Source of the DNA: Collimonas antrihumi
GTDB taxonomy: Bacteria > Pseudomonadota > Gammaproteobacteria > Burkholderiales > Burkholderiaceae_D
Direction of reading: 5' to 3'
Assembly: GCF_018304965.1 (NCBI RefSeq)
Contig: NZ_JAGQED010000009.1
Location: forward strand, 78,063 to 142,062
DNA length: 64,000 bases
Shown here: positions 1 to 8,490 of the stretch, one piece after another
How the letters are laid out: each line of letters opens with the position of its first letter
How positions within the stretch are numbered: position 1 is the first letter of the stretch
Made by a program: the position numbers and the translations under genes
Notes under the pieces: generated by a model
Told to the model about the DNA's origin: nothing
What the model saw: only the letters and a program-made list of their open reading frames with translations
Databases searched by the model: none

Positions 1-650
1 CCGCTGGCCAGGATCTTGGCGTCGAGTTGCTTGATCGCTGCCGTTTGAAATGGATCCCAGATCGCCCAGGCATCGACCGCACCGCGTTCGAAAGCCGCAC
101 GGGCGTCGGCCGGCGCCAGGTAGATGGGCTGGAAGTCACTGTAGGCGATGCCGCCGTTCTTGAGCAGGCTGATGACCAGCCAATGCACATCGGAACCTTT
201 GTTGAAGGCTATTTTCTTACCCTTCAGTTGCGTAACGGAGGTGATCGGCGAGTTCTTCTGCACCAGGATGCTTTCAGCCTCCGGCGTCGGGATTTCGTAA
301 GCGGTGTACACAAAATCGGCGCCGGCCGCCTGTGCAATGATCGGTGGCGCTTCACCGACATAACCGAAGTCGACCGAACCGACATTCAGGGCTTCCAGCA
401 ATTGCGGGCCGGCGGCGAACTCGGCCCATTTAACCTCAATGCCCTGGGGCGCGAGGATTTTTTCCAATGTGCCATGCGCTTTCAGCAATACCAATGTGCT
501 GGCTGCTTTCTGATAACCGATACGCAGCACCTGTTTTTCCTGCGCCTGCGCCAACTGCGGCACGCTGACTGCAAACGCGCCGGCGGCGACTGCCGAGAGC
601 AGTGCCAGCACATGGCGTCTTGTGTGTTTGTTTCTGGTCGAAGCTGTCAT
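1..650 (-). CDS. ssuA: Aliphatic sulfonate ABC transporter substrate-binding protein (3' end outside window)
   Basis: Periplasmic receptor that captures alkanesulfonates for the SsuBC transporter, feeding sulfur assimilation under sulfate limitation. Only the first 216 codons lie in the window; the gene runs off its left edge. The start at 650 is preceded by AGGAAAT. Residues 1-36 form a signal peptide ending in AQA, with an Arg-Arg pair at 11-12. The mature part opens with VLRIGYQKAASTLVLLK and continues with FGYVGEAPPI and AFERGAVDAWAIWDPFQ, typical of the SsuA/NMT1-like family. It follows ssuE and sbp on the same strand, but a 140-bp inverted repeat separates it from ssuE, so it may have its own transcript. 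Family assignment is firm; the exact sulfonate substrate is inferred. Confidence 0.9.
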   Translation of the reverse strand, partial: MTASTRNKHTRRHVLALLSAVAAGAFAVSVPQLAQAQEKQVLRIGYQKAASTLVLLKAHGTLEKILAPQGIEVKWAEFAAGPQLLEALNVGSVDFGYVGEAPPIIAQAAGADFVYTAYEIPTPEAESILVQKNSPITSVTQLKGKKIAFNKGSDVHWLVISLLKNGGIAYSDFQPIYLAPADARAAFERGAVDAWAIWDPFQTAAIKQLDAKILAS

Positions 651-668
651 TGCCGATTTCCTGATTTT

Positions 669-808
669 GTAGGGTGGGCACTTTGCCCACGCGTGAATTC
701 ACTGGGCGTAAATGCCTGTTTCTGTTCTCGTTGGGTCGTGTTCCGGCGATGCGCAGGCCGGCACTCCGGTTATAGCGGTCACGCGTGGGCAACCGTGCCC
801 ACCCTACG
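669..808. repeat. Dispersed palindromic repeat (GTAGGGTGGGCA family), paired copy 1
   Basis: Two inverted copies of one module: GTAGGGTGGGCA...TGCCCACGCGTGA at 669-696 and its reverse complement at 779-808, with about 80 unrelated bases between. Each half also folds on itself through TGGGCA/TGCCCA. The same module recurs at 4287-4377, 10459-10487 and 26234-26352, always outside genes. It behaves like a REP/BIME-type intergenic repeat. Here it separates ssuA from ssuE. Function unknown; it may stabilise or terminate mRNA. Confidence 0.85.
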
Positions 809-858
809 TCTGTGTAAATTACTGCTTAGTTGATTTGATATCTACGTGGATTTTCCTG

Positions 859-1449
859 CTACACGCTACATCGCACCTGCGAAAATGGAATCGGATCGAA
901 ATCGTTCGCACTGATCTTGTGCAGCGCCAGCAAGCTATCCGATAACTGCTGCACGCCCTCGTTAATCCGCTGGAAAATATTCTGGTCCAGGCTCAAACCG
1001 TCTTGTTCCGACCACTGCACCTGCGCTTCCGTTGCGAAGATGCTCGGCAGTACATGCTTGGCGGCCAATGACGACAACACCGGCCGCAAGGCGTAGTCCA
1101 GCGCCAGCATGTGCGATTGGCTGCCGCCGGTGGCCAGCGGCAGCACCAGTTTGTCGGTCAGTCCAAATTGCGGCAGCAGATCGAGAAACGCCTTTAACAC
1201 ACCGCTATAGGCCGCCTTGTAAACCGGCGTCGCCACCACCACCGCCGTCGCTTGCGCTACTTGCGCCAGCGCGGCCTGAATCAGCGTGTTGTTGAAATCG
1301 GCGCGTAACAGCGCATCGCCCGGCAGATCCCGCACATCCAGTTTGCTGTATCGATGTCCTGACAACGCCAGTTTTTTACCTGTGTAATGCAGCAACCGGG
1401 TAGAACGCGAGGGTGCCGACGGGCTGCCAGCCAATAACAAAATAGTCAT
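859..1449 (-). CDS. ssuE: NADPH-dependent FMN reductase
   Basis: Cytoplasmic flavin reductase that supplies FMNH2 to the SsuD alkanesulfonate monooxygenase. The 196-residue protein starts MTILLLAGSPSAPSRS, the flavodoxin-like FMN phosphate loop. ATPVYKAAYSGVLKAFLDLLPQ and LPLATGGSQSHMLALDYALRP are further SsuE hallmarks. A TTG three codons upstream could also start the frame, but the ATG at 1449 fits the family start better; no strong ribosome site decides between them. It sits between sbp and ssuA on the same strand, supporting a sulfur-starvation cluster. Length matches the family. Confidence 0.92.
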   Translation of the reverse strand: MTILLLAGSPSAPSRSTRLLHYTGKKLALSGHRYSKLDVRDLPGDALLRADFNNTLIQAALAQVAQATAVVVATPVYKAAYSGVLKAFLDLLPQFGLTDKLVLPLATGGSQSHMLALDYALRPVLSSLAAKHVLPSIFATEAQVQWSEQDGLSLDQNIFQRINEGVQQLSDSLLALHKISANDFDPIPFSQVRCSV

Positions 1450-1528
1450 CTGTTGCAATCTTGAAGCTGCCCTGCGTGGCAGGGCAACTGAGTCTTTACG
1501 ATCAATCCGATCACTTCCACCAACCGGC

Positions 1529-2545
1529 TTATTTCACGCCCGGCTGATAAATCTTGTCGAACACACCGCCATCGCTGAAATGGACTTTCTGCGCATTTTT
1601 CCAGCCGCCGAAAGTGTCATCTATGGTGAACAGGCTCAGCTTCGGAAACTTGCTCGCATACTTGGCGGCGACTTTAGGATCGATAGGACGATAGTAATTG
1701 TGGGCGGCGATTTCCTGCCCTTCGGGCGAGTACAAGTACTCCAGATAGGCTTGCGCAATCTTGCGGGTGCCACGCTTGTCGACCACCTTGTCGACCACCG
1801 CCACCGGCGGCTCTGCCAGGATGCTCAGCGATGGAAACACGGTATCGAACTTGCCCTTGCCGAACTCCGCCTCGACCAGGTAAGCCTCGTTTTCCCACGA
1901 CAGCAATACATCGCCTACACCGCGTTCGGCAAAGGTGACCGTCGAGCCGCGCGCGCCGGAATCCAGCACCGGTACATTCTTGTACAGGCGCGAAATGAAA
2001 TCGCGCGCCTTGGCGTCGTCGTTATTGTTCTTCTTCAGCGCATAGCCGTAAGCGGCCAGATAAGCCCAGCGCGCGCCGCCGGAAGTCTTTGGATTAGCCA
2101 CCACCACCGACACGCCGGGCTTGACCAGATCGTCCCAGTCCTTGATGCCTTTAGGATTACCCTTGCGCACCAGCAGCACGATGGTCGAGGTGTATGGCGT
2201 GCTGTTGTGCGGCAGGCGTTTTTGCCAGTCAGCTGGCAACAGCTTGGCCTTTTCGGAAATTTCATCGATATCGTAAGCCAGCGCCAGCGTCACCACGTCG
2301 GCTTCCAGGCCATCGATCACCGAGCGCCCCTGCTTGCCCGAACCGCCATGCGACGCTTTCAGGGTGAGATTGTCGCCGGTCTTTTCTTTCCAGTACTTGG
2401 CAAAAGCCTTGTTGTACTCTTGATACAGCTCACGCGTAGGATCGTAAGAGACATTGAGCAGCGAAAAATCAGCTGCTTGCACAATCTGTGCACTCTGCGC
2501 CACCAAGGCAATCGCGATCACCGAACGAACGATTTTCTTCAACAT
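1529..2545 (-). CDS. sbp: Sulfate ABC transporter substrate-binding protein
   Basis: Periplasmic sulfate (possibly thiosulfate) receptor for the CysUWA permease. The 338-residue precursor has a signal peptide to about residue 24 (IVQAA), then [17 protein letters not shown], the Sbp/CysP opening. [26 protein letters not shown] and [19 protein letters not shown] are the conserved ligand-binding segments. GAGGGAAG lies eight bases before the ATG. It is the first gene of sbp-ssuE-ssuA, an order seen in other Burkholderiales sulfur clusters. Sbp and CysP cannot be told apart with certainty by eye, so the symbol is a best guess. Confidence 0.9.
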   Translation of the reverse strand: MLKKIVRSVIAIALVAQSAQIVQAADFSLLNVSYDPTRELYQEYNKAFAKYWKEKTGDNLTLKASHGGSGKQGRSVIDGLEADVVTLALAYDIDEISEKAKLLPADWQKRLPHNSTPYTSTIVLLVRKGNPKGIKDWDDLVKPGVSVVVANPKTSGGARWAYLAAYGYALKKNNNDDAKARDFISRLYKNVPVLDSGARGSTVTFAERGVGDVLLSWENEAYLVEAEFGKGKFDTVFPSLSILAEPPVAVVDKVVDKRGTRKIAQAYLEYLYSPEGQEIAAHNYYRPIDPKVAAKYASKFPKLSLFTIDDTFGGWKNAQKVHFSDGGVFDKIYQPGVK

Positions 2546-2847
2546 GTTCTGCTTCCCTCGTAAATGTTTTTTTGTTTTGAGGAGTACAGATTAATGAGGG
2601 CGCCTGGAAAACAGAACGAATTCTTTCTTCTCTCCTTATGCTAAAAACAGATATGCATGGATTGCCCCGATGAATAAGGATGACGCTTATTCCTGTTGAA
2701 TTGGCATAAAGCCGCGAAGATGGGCGCTGGCAGCAACCAGCAGCAATGCGCAACCCGGTCCGGCGAAGGCGACGCTTAAGCTGGTAGCGTGCGCCACAAA
2801 GCCGACGTGATCAACAGAAAACCGCAAAAGGTCTTTTGCGCCAGTTT
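2546..2847. other. Gene-free stretch upstream of sbp with a small inverted repeat
   Basis: No intact gene is visible in these 302 bases. GAATAAG and CTTATTC form a 7-bp inverted repeat with a 7-base spacer at 2672-2692, 127 bases upstream of sbp; it could be a regulator site (CysB/SsuR-type control would be expected), but nothing identifies the protein. The dgkA-proximal half holds a possible decayed coding remnant, listed separately. Confidence 0.4.
2687..2833 (-). pseudogene. Possible remnant of the C-terminal end of a membrane transporter
   Basis: An open minus-strand stretch encodes VDHVGFVAHATSLSVAF followed by CALLLVAASAHLRGF and then a stop. The composition suggests a final transmembrane helix plus a short cytoplasmic tail, as at the end of many MFS carriers. 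No start or upstream homologous region is present, because dgkA occupies the adjoining sequence. This is a weak call from residue pattern only; it may be chance open sequence. Confidence 0.22.
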
Positions 2848-3288
2848 TTACGCTTGAGTCAGGACAGGATAGAGAATCACGGCCCAGGTGGCGACGGCAA
2901 GCACGCAAGTCAGCAGCACCGCGGCGCTGCCAAAATCCTTGGCGTTCTTGGAGAGTGGATTGCGCTCCAGCGAGACACGGTCTACCACCGCTTCAATCGC
3001 CGAATTGATCAGCTCGATGATGATGATCCAGACCAGCACCGCGATCAGCATCAGTTTTTGCACCGCGGAGACCGGCAACAGCAAGGCGACGATGATGCCC
3101 GGGATGACGATCACCAGTTCCTGGCGGAATGCATGCTCGTTTTTCCAGGCGGATTTAAAGCCTTCTGCCGAATAAAAGAATGCTGAAAAAATCCGCTTGA
3201 ATCCGCTGGTGCTCTTGAATTCGCTGATCGGCTGCGGCTGCGGCGGCTGTGGCTGCTGCGATTGCGGTGATTGCTTGTTTTCGCTCAT
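2848..3288 (-). CDS. dgkA: Diacylglycerol kinase
   Basis: Inner-membrane kinase that phosphorylates diacylglycerol to phosphatidic acid, recycling lipid released during periplasmic glycan synthesis. The 146-residue protein carries the family signature ELINSAIEAVVDR at residues 92-104. Three hydrophobic helices follow the expected order (about 55-72, 78-95 and 119-140). It is some 25 residues longer than E. coli DgkA because of a Gln/Pro-rich N-terminal tail (residues 6-20), probably a disordered cytoplasmic extension. It is divergent from the IclR-type regulator at 3514, with about 225 bases between. Confidence 0.95.
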   Translation of the reverse strand: MSENKQSPQSQQPQPPQPQPISEFKSTSGFKRIFSAFFYSAEGFKSAWKNEHAFRQELVIVIPGIIVALLLPVSAVQKLMLIAVLVWIIIIELINSAIEAVVDRVSLERNPLSKNAKDFGSAAVLLTCVLAVATWAVILYPVLTQA

Positions 3289-3513
3289 GCTGTGCTGGTT
3301 CTGATGGCAAGCTGGATTGCCAAGCTTGCCTTGATGGAAACGCAGGTTTGCGTTTCCGAATTTTAACAGCCTTGCTGCGCTGCACGCTAAATGCTTTTAT
3401 TTTGATTACGAGAGCAATTCCGGCTCGTGGCTGCACTCTAATCGATAACGATAGCGAAGCACAACTTTTCACATTATGATATAAAGATTCCATTGCAATG
3501 CACCATTACTCCA

Positions 3514-4290
3514 ATGAAAACAGCCACTACCGACGACGCCGATAAAATTTCGATCCAGGTCATAGAGCGCATGATTTCGCTGCTCGATACTTTGGCGCTC
3601 TACCCTGATCCGGTCAGCCTGAAAGAGTTATCAGCTGTCACCGGCTTGCATCCTTCCACGGCACACAGGATTCTCAACGACCTGGTGGTGAAACGCTTCG
3701 TCGACCGCTCCGAACCTGGCAGTTATCGGCTTGGCATGCGCCTGCTGGAATTGGGCAACGTCGTAAAAAGCCGCTTGAATGTGCGCGAAGCTGCGCTTGA
3801 TTTCATGCGCGGGCTGCATCGCAAGACCAACCAGACCGTCAACCTGTCAGTGCGCCAGAGCGATGAAATCGTTTATATCGATCGCGCGTTTTCAGAACGC
3901 TCAGGCATGCAGGTGGTGCGCGCCATCGGTGGCCGGGCGCCATTGCACCTGACCTCTACCGGCAAATTATTTTTATCCATCGACGATCCGAAAATGGTCC
4001 GTGCCTACGCCACCCGCACCGGGCTGGCAGGACACAACAAGAATTCCATCACCGATCTGAGCAAGCTGGAGCGCGAATTGAGCCTGGTGCGCGCATTGGG
4101 TTACGCCCGCGATAACGAAGAGCTCGAACTGGGCGTACGCTGCATGGCCGCCGGCATCCGCGACGATTCCGGCAAGATGGTCGCCGGCTTGTCGATCTCC
4201 GCGCCGGCCGATCGCCTGCAAGAAGAATGGGTCGATGATTTGATCAGCACTGCGAATCAGATTTCCGCGGTACTGGGTTATACATCGTAG
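3514..4290 (+). CDS. IclR family transcriptional regulator
   Basis: A 258-residue DNA-binding regulator. Residues about 10-75 form the winged helix (SLKELSAVTGLHPSTAHRILNDL), and the rest is the IclR effector-binding domain, with GGRAPLHLTSTGKLFL and RALGYARDNEEL as recognisable segments. A TTG seven codons upstream is in frame, but the ATG at 3514 is the more natural start. The target is unknown; IclR genes often control a neighbour, and the only divergent neighbour is dgkA, so a distant target is possible. The TAG stop codon is supplied by the first bases of a dispersed repeat, suggesting insertion right at the gene end. Confidence 0.92.
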   Translation: MKTATTDDADKISIQVIERMISLLDTLALYPDPVSLKELSAVTGLHPSTAHRILNDLVVKRFVDRSEPGSYRLGMRLLELGNVVKSRLNVREAALDFMRGLHRKTNQTVNLSVRQSDEIVYIDRAFSERSGMQVVRAIGGRAPLHLTSTGKLFLSIDDPKMVRAYATRTGLAGHNKNSITDLSKLERELSLVRALGYARDNEELELGVRCMAAGIRDDSGKMVAGLSISAPADRLQEEWVDDLISTANQISAVLGYTS

Positions 4291-4377
4291 GGTGGGCAAG
4301 ATTTTTTGCCCACGCGTGACTTGCCAGGCACAATGAGAATTTGAGATACCGCGTGGGCACTTCGTGACCACCCTACG
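4287..4377. repeat. Dispersed palindromic repeat (GTAGGGTGGGCA family), copy 2
   Basis: Left half CGTAGGGTGGGCA...TGCCCACGCGTGA and right half CCGCGTGGGCA...CACCCTACG point toward each other across about 30 bases. The left half begins inside the last codons of the IclR gene, so its TAG is the stop codon. Same family as the copies at 669, 10459 and 26234. Confidence 0.85.
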
Positions 4378-4406
4378 CCCACCTTTTTCAGCACCTGGCA
4401 CAAATA

Positions 4407-4452
4407 AAAACAGAGTTTATTCATCTTTTTTCTGACGAATAAACTCTGTTTT
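4407..4452. terminator. Bidirectional rho-independent terminator between iclR-type gene and pbpG
   Basis: A 16-bp perfect stem, AAAACAGAGTTTATTC at 4407-4422 against GAATAAACTCTGTTTT at 4437-4452, with a 14-base loop. T and A runs at the outer edges serve both strands. It lies between convergent genes. Confidence 0.85.
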
Positions 4453-4487
4453 TTCTACCGGATTATGTTCGAATTTACGTTCGATCT

Positions 4488-5639
4488 TCAGGTTTGGCCA
4501 TCAGCCATTTTCACACGCGTCAAGGTGGCAGGATGTGAATCAGCCAGCCATCTGCGAACCCGGTCGGCGTCCGCCTGGCGCGAATACTTGCCGCGCGAAT
4601 CTAGGAACACCATCACGATCTGGCGACCGTCGATGGTAGTTTGCATGACCATGCAACGGCCTGCTTCGTTAATGTAGCCGGTCTTTTGCAAACCGATCTG
4701 CCACTCAGGATTTTCTACCAGATGATTCGATGTCGAGTAACGCAACGGACGACCGCCCGGCTCCACCACATATTTTGAATCGGTTGAATATTGGCGAATC
4801 ACCGGATGCTGGTAGGCTGCCATGACCAGACGCGACAAATCGCGGGCACTGGCGACATTCAGATGCGACAGCCCGGTCGAATCGACATAGTGGGTTTCCG
4901 TCATGCCCAGAGCCTTGGCCTTGGCATTCATGGCAGCTACAAAGGCCGGCAAGCCGCCTGGATAGTTACGGCCAAGCGCCGATGCGGCGCGATTCTCTGA
5001 ACTCATCAAGGCGATGTGCAGCATGTCGGCGCGGGTCAATTGCGAACCGATGCGCAGGCGCGAGCTGCTATGCTTTTCGCGATCGATATCGTCATCGGTC
5101 ACGGCCAGCACTTCGTTCATGTCTTGTTTCGATTCGACCACCACCATGCTGGTCATCAGCTTGGTCAGCGATGCGATCGGCAATGCAACCTGGGAATTCT
5201 TATCCAGCAGCACTTCTGAACTATTCTGATCCAGCACCAGCGCTACGCTGGATTTCAACTCGAGCGGATCACGCGTCAAATTCAATCCGGCCTGCTCGCC
5301 TGCGGACAGGACTGGCGGCAAAGCTGGCACCACCGGTGCGAATGCAACGCGTTGGTAAGTCACTTTACGGTGACCACGAACCATCACCACTTTCTTCACC
5401 AGCTTTTCATTTTTATTGAAAGACGCCGTATTGCTGCGGCCACGCGCAGCAATCACCGCATGTTTTCTGGAGCCGGCTTTGGCTACGGTTTTCTTGCTGG
5501 CAGAAGCAGCTGTAGCCGCTGGCTTTTTAGCGGCTTTTTTAGTGGTACTTTGTTTTGTTTGGGCAGAAGCCTGGGCAGCAGGCGCGTTCGCGAGCACGAG
5601 GAAGAGTGACAAAAAAACAATTAACGCGGATTTGCCCAT
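4488..5639 (-). CDS. pbpG: D-alanyl-D-alanine endopeptidase (PBP7-type)
   Basis: Periplasmic low-molecular-weight penicillin-binding protein of the S11 peptidase family, which cleaves D-Ala-mDAP cross-links in peptidoglycan. The 383-residue protein has all three active-site motifs: S157-L-T-K160, S214-E-N216 and K319-T-G321. A signal peptide covers residues 1-25. Residues 30-65 are an unusual Lys/Ala-rich linker, probably cell-wall binding, that makes the protein longer than E. coli PBP7. A TTG four codons upstream is in frame but overlaps the GGAG ribosome site of the ATG at 5639, which settles the start. Confidence 0.92.
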   Translation of the reverse strand: MGKSALIVFLSLFLVLANAPAAQASAQTKQSTTKKAAKKPAATAASASKKTVAKAGSRKHAVIAARGRSNTASFNKNEKLVKKVVMVRGHRKVTYQRVAFAPVVPALPPVLSAGEQAGLNLTRDPLELKSSVALVLDQNSSEVLLDKNSQVALPIASLTKLMTSMVVVESKQDMNEVLAVTDDDIDREKHSSSRLRIGSQLTRADMLHIALMSSENRAASALGRNYPGGLPAFVAAMNAKAKALGMTETHYVDSTGLSHLNVASARDLSRLVMAAYQHPVIRQYSTDSKYVVEPGGRPLRYSTSNHLVENPEWQIGLQKTGYINEAGRCMVMQTTIDGRQIVMVFLDSRGKYSRQADADRVRRWLADSHPATLTRVKMADGQT

Positions 5640-5820
5640 TTGCGGCTCCAATATGCGGCGGTGTATAACTTTGTGGCAGTGTAGGCAAATATCGGAAAAA
5701 TCGCAAGAGAATTAGATAGTTAGCGCACTAAATTAAACGACTTTCGATGTCAGGACGACGATTTGCGAGATAGATTTTACCGCAACTCATCGGCCTGGCA
5801 CTTACTTTAGTATCGGCTAA

Positions 5821-6588
5821 CTAAACGTGACATTCAAGCAATATTGCATCAATTGAAAATGAATAATCACCTTGCAAATTGAAATACTTCGTCACCTCTG
5901 ACGGCGCGCTATCCCACAGAGACTTGATCGCCACTACCCGCTCGGCAGGTGTGCGCATCCTGGCTACCCAGGTATCGAACTGCAACGGCAACTTCCAGCT
6001 CTGGTCGGCAGTCGGGCGCAATCCTGCCTGATTCAGCAACTGGCGCCAGCCGGACAAGCTGCGATTACGTACATGCGAAGTGTCGCGCAACAATTCGATG
6101 GACTGGAAGTAGGTGTCGGTCAAGACATCCTCGGGCGACGCGGTATCGATCACGATGCACATACCGCCCGGCTTCAGTACCCGCACCATCTCAGCCAACG
6201 CTTCTGGCAGCCTGGTCCAGTGATGCGCGCTAAACCGCGTACACACCAGATCGAAGGAAGCATCGGCAAAGGGCATGCGCTCGGCACTGCCCTGCTGCAC
6301 GTGCAGATTTTTCAAACCACGCTCGGCAGCTGCATGCTGCACTACGTCCAGCATTTCAGTAGCAAGGTCGTACGCGACTACCGTGCCGATATGCGGCGCA
6401 ATGGCGAAAGCGGCGTGTCCGGCACCGCAACCGACATCGAGCGCTTTACCTTGCGGAAACCGGCTGGCATAGGCGGCCAGTTGCTGTAAATCCGCGCCTT
6501 GGGCGTGGACGGTACTGGTGAGGTAGGCGGCAGCGGTGCTGCCGAATTGTTCAGAAACCACTTTATCGTGATTGCGGACGACGATCAT
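5821..6588 (-). CDS. Class I SAM-dependent methyltransferase (UbiE-like)
   Basis: A 255-residue Rossmann-fold methyltransferase. The SAM-binding loop is DVGCGAGHA at residues 51-59; FDLVCTRFSAHHW and VRVLKPGGMCIVID follow as motifs of the Methyltransf_11/UbiE group. The substrate cannot be told. GAGGAGAA just before the ATG at 6588 fixes the start and rules out the upstream in-frame TTG. The gene is divergent from an XRE-type regulator across a strong palindrome, so that regulator probably controls it. Confidence 0.88.
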   Translation of the reverse strand: MIVVRNHDKVVSEQFGSTAAAYLTSTVHAQGADLQQLAAYASRFPQGKALDVGCGAGHAAFAIAPHIGTVVAYDLATEMLDVVQHAAAERGLKNLHVQQGSAERMPFADASFDLVCTRFSAHHWTRLPEALAEMVRVLKPGGMCIVIDTASPEDVLTDTYFQSIELLRDTSHVRNRSLSGWRQLLNQAGLRPTADQSWKLPLQFDTWVARMRTPAERVVAIKSLWDSAPSEVTKYFNLQGDYSFSIDAILLECHV

Positions 6589-6660
6589 CAGTTTTCTCCT
6601 CAAGAATGGGTAGTAGCGTGGGTAATAGCGCTCAGGCCGGAATCCAGTTTAATTATTTTT

Positions 6661-6710
6661 TATCCTGTTACAAGACTACTGTTTATACTAGTACTACTAG
6701 TAACAGGATA
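6661..6710. promoter_or_regulatory. Operator-like palindromes in a divergent promoter
   Basis: Two nested symmetric elements lie between the methyltransferase gene and the XRE regulator. An 11-bp perfect inverted repeat, TATCCTGTTAC at 6661-6671 and GTAACAGGATA at 6700-6710, encloses TACTAGTA-C-TACTAGTA at 6686-6702. The arrangement suits autoregulation by the adjacent helix-turn-helix protein. This is inferred from symmetry and position. Confidence 0.6.
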
Positions 6711-6723
6711 TGCATGGAACAGC

Positions 6724-7506
6724 ATGGACCAGGCCGGAAAACGCAAAGCACTGGGTGAATTCATCAAGACCCAGCGCACCCAGATCCCTACCGCGGCATT
6801 GCGCCTGGGCGGCAGCACGCGCCGTCGGACTCCGGGTTTGCGACGCGAGGAAGTTGCCCAGCTGTGCGATATCAGCGTCACTTGGTACACCTGGATAGAA
6901 CAGGGCCGCACCGTCTCGGTATCGGCCGCCGCATTGGCAAGAATCGCCGAGGCTTTACAGTTGTCGCGCGCCAAGCGCGCTTATCTGTTTGAGTTGTCCG
7001 GTAAAAAAGATCCACTGGCACTTGATGCGCAGGCCCAGGAAATTCCCGATGAAATACTGGCAGTGACCGGCGCCATCAAGACCCCGGCTTATCTGCTGGA
7101 TCGTCATTGGAACGCGGTCGCCTGGAACCGTGCCGCCAAAACCTTGTTCGTCGGCTGGCTGGATAAAAAAAGCACCAGCCGAAATTTGCTTGAGTACACC
7201 TATTGCCAGCCTGAAGCTGCCACCTTGATCAGCGACTGGGAGCAGCGCGCAAGCCGGCTGGCGGCAGAGTTTCGCGCCGATTGCGGCATGTACCTGGACG
7301 AACCGGAGATTGCCCGGCTGGTAATGCGTTTGAGTGCCTCCAGCGCTGCTTTCAAGCGGGCCTGGAATCTGCACGACGTGGTTGAGAAAGAAGGCGGCGA
7401 GCGCCGCTTCAGTCATCCGGCACTGGGCCAACTGGCGTATCGGCAAGTCAATTTGCGGGTCGCCAACCGGCCTGAATTGAAGCTGGTGATGTTGCTGCCG
7501 ATTTAA
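6724..7506 (+). CDS. XRE family regulator with MmyB-like ligand-binding domain
   Basis: A 260-residue regulator. Residues about 5-75 hold the helix-turn-helix (TPGLRREEVAQLCDISVTWYTWIEQ), the signature of the MmyB/HTH_31 group common in actinobacteria and proteobacteria. The C-terminal part (YLLDRHWNAVAWNRAAKTLF) is the PAS-like MmyB ligand domain, known in related proteins to bind small hydrophobic ligands. Open sequence extends upstream, but the ATG at 6724 directly precedes the conserved region. It is divergent from the methyltransferase and probably regulates it and itself. Confidence 0.88.
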   Translation: MDQAGKRKALGEFIKTQRTQIPTAALRLGGSTRRRTPGLRREEVAQLCDISVTWYTWIEQGRTVSVSAAALARIAEALQLSRAKRAYLFELSGKKDPLALDAQAQEIPDEILAVTGAIKTPAYLLDRHWNAVAWNRAAKTLFVGWLDKKSTSRNLLEYTYCQPEAATLISDWEQRASRLAAEFRADCGMYLDEPEIARLVMRLSASSAAFKRAWNLHDVVEKEGGERRFSHPALGQLAYRQVNLRVANRPELKLVMLLPI

Positions 7507-7527
7507 GTTGAAGCCGGTTAAGTCCGG

Positions 7528-8430
7528 TTATTTTTTCATGACGAAACCCACGCCCAATATCGCCACTGCCATGCCAATGATACCGAGCAAATTGAAGACT
7601 TCGCCGAACATCAGCCAGGCCATCAGCGCGGTAGTCGGCGGCGTCAGGTAGAGCAAGCTGGTAACGCGGGTTGCCGCGCTCTTGCGTATCAGTGCGAACA
7701 ACAGGAAGATCGCGCCTATCGACAAAGCCAGTATCGACCACAGCAGTGCGCCGATGAAGCGCGGCGTCCATTGCACCGTGTCCAGGCTTGGCGTCAGGTG
7801 CTCGTAGAAAATCGCGAACGGCAGCAATACTACGATCGAGGCGGCAAACTGGATGATGGTGCCGGTGCGCAAATCGAAATGCGAGCAGTTGCGTTTCTGA
7901 TACAGCGTGCCAAGCGTAATCGAGAGCAGCGCCAGCAGGCACAGCGTAATACTTTGCCACGACAAACCGACCAGGCTGATTTTAGCGGCCACCACCAGCC
8001 CTACTCCGCAAATGCCAAGCAGCAGGCCCAGCCATTGCCGCGGCCGTACCGACTCACCGATCAAGGGTGCGGCAAATGCGGTCAGGATAGGCTGCATGCC
8101 GACAATCAGCGCCGACACGCCGGCCGGCATGCCGAGCTTGATGGCGCACCAGACGCCGGCCAGGTAACCGCCTTGCAGCAAGATCCCGGCAACCGCGATG
8201 TGACGGATCTGGCCCAGCGGCCAGGGAGCGCGCATCAACAAGACCAAAGGCAGCAGGACCAGCAGCACGCCGACGAAACGTAGCAATAGAAACGTTAGTG
8301 GAGGCGCATATGGCAAGCCGAATTTTGCCACCACAAAGCCTGTGCTCCAGAGCAGCACAAATACCATCGGCATGGCCGCGAGCAGGCGACGGGCTGGCCG
8401 CGATGCGGTCGGAAGGCTGGCTGATTGCAT
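7528..8430 (-). CDS. DMT superfamily (EamA) transporter
   Basis: Inner-membrane carrier of 300 residues with about ten predicted helices and two EamA repeats (FVLLWSTGFVVAKFGLPYAPPL in the first; ALLWSILALSIGAIFLLFALI in the second). EamA proteins export metabolites, amino acids or toxic compounds; the substrate cannot be read from sequence. It lies just after the histone-deacetylase-like gene on the same strand, about 57 bases away, so co-transcription is likely. A five-copy 11-bp tandem repeat fills the gap and contributes the GGA ahead of the ATG. Confidence 0.88.
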   Translation of the reverse strand: MQSASLPTASRPARRLLAAMPMVFVLLWSTGFVVAKFGLPYAPPLTFLLLRFVGVLLVLLPLVLLMRAPWPLGQIRHIAVAGILLQGGYLAGVWCAIKLGMPAGVSALIVGMQPILTAFAAPLIGESVRPRQWLGLLLGICGVGLVVAAKISLVGLSWQSITLCLLALLSITLGTLYQKRNCSHFDLRTGTIIQFAASIVVLLPFAIFYEHLTPSLDTVQWTPRFIGALLWSILALSIGAIFLLFALIRKSAATRVTSLLYLTPPTTALMAWLMFGEVFNLLGIIGMAVAILGVGFVMKK

Positions 8431-8435
8431 GAGTT

Positions 8436-8490
8436 ATCCGTGTTGGATCCGTGTTGGGTCCGTGTTTGATCCGCGTTTGATCCGTATTAT
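8436..8490. repeat. 11-bp tandem repeat, five units
   Basis: Units at 8436, 8447, 8458, 8469 and 8480 follow ATCCGTGTTGG; the last three diverge slightly. The array fills the space between the stop codon of the deacetylase-like gene and the start of the DMT transporter, and overlaps that stop codon. Each unit carries GGAT on the minus strand, so unit number may alter spacing of the ribosome site. Confidence 0.85.

Noticed and set aside
27..833. 268-codon plus-strand open frame
   Set aside because: It is antisense to ssuA and the repeat; its residues show no family pattern while the minus strand encodes clear SsuA.
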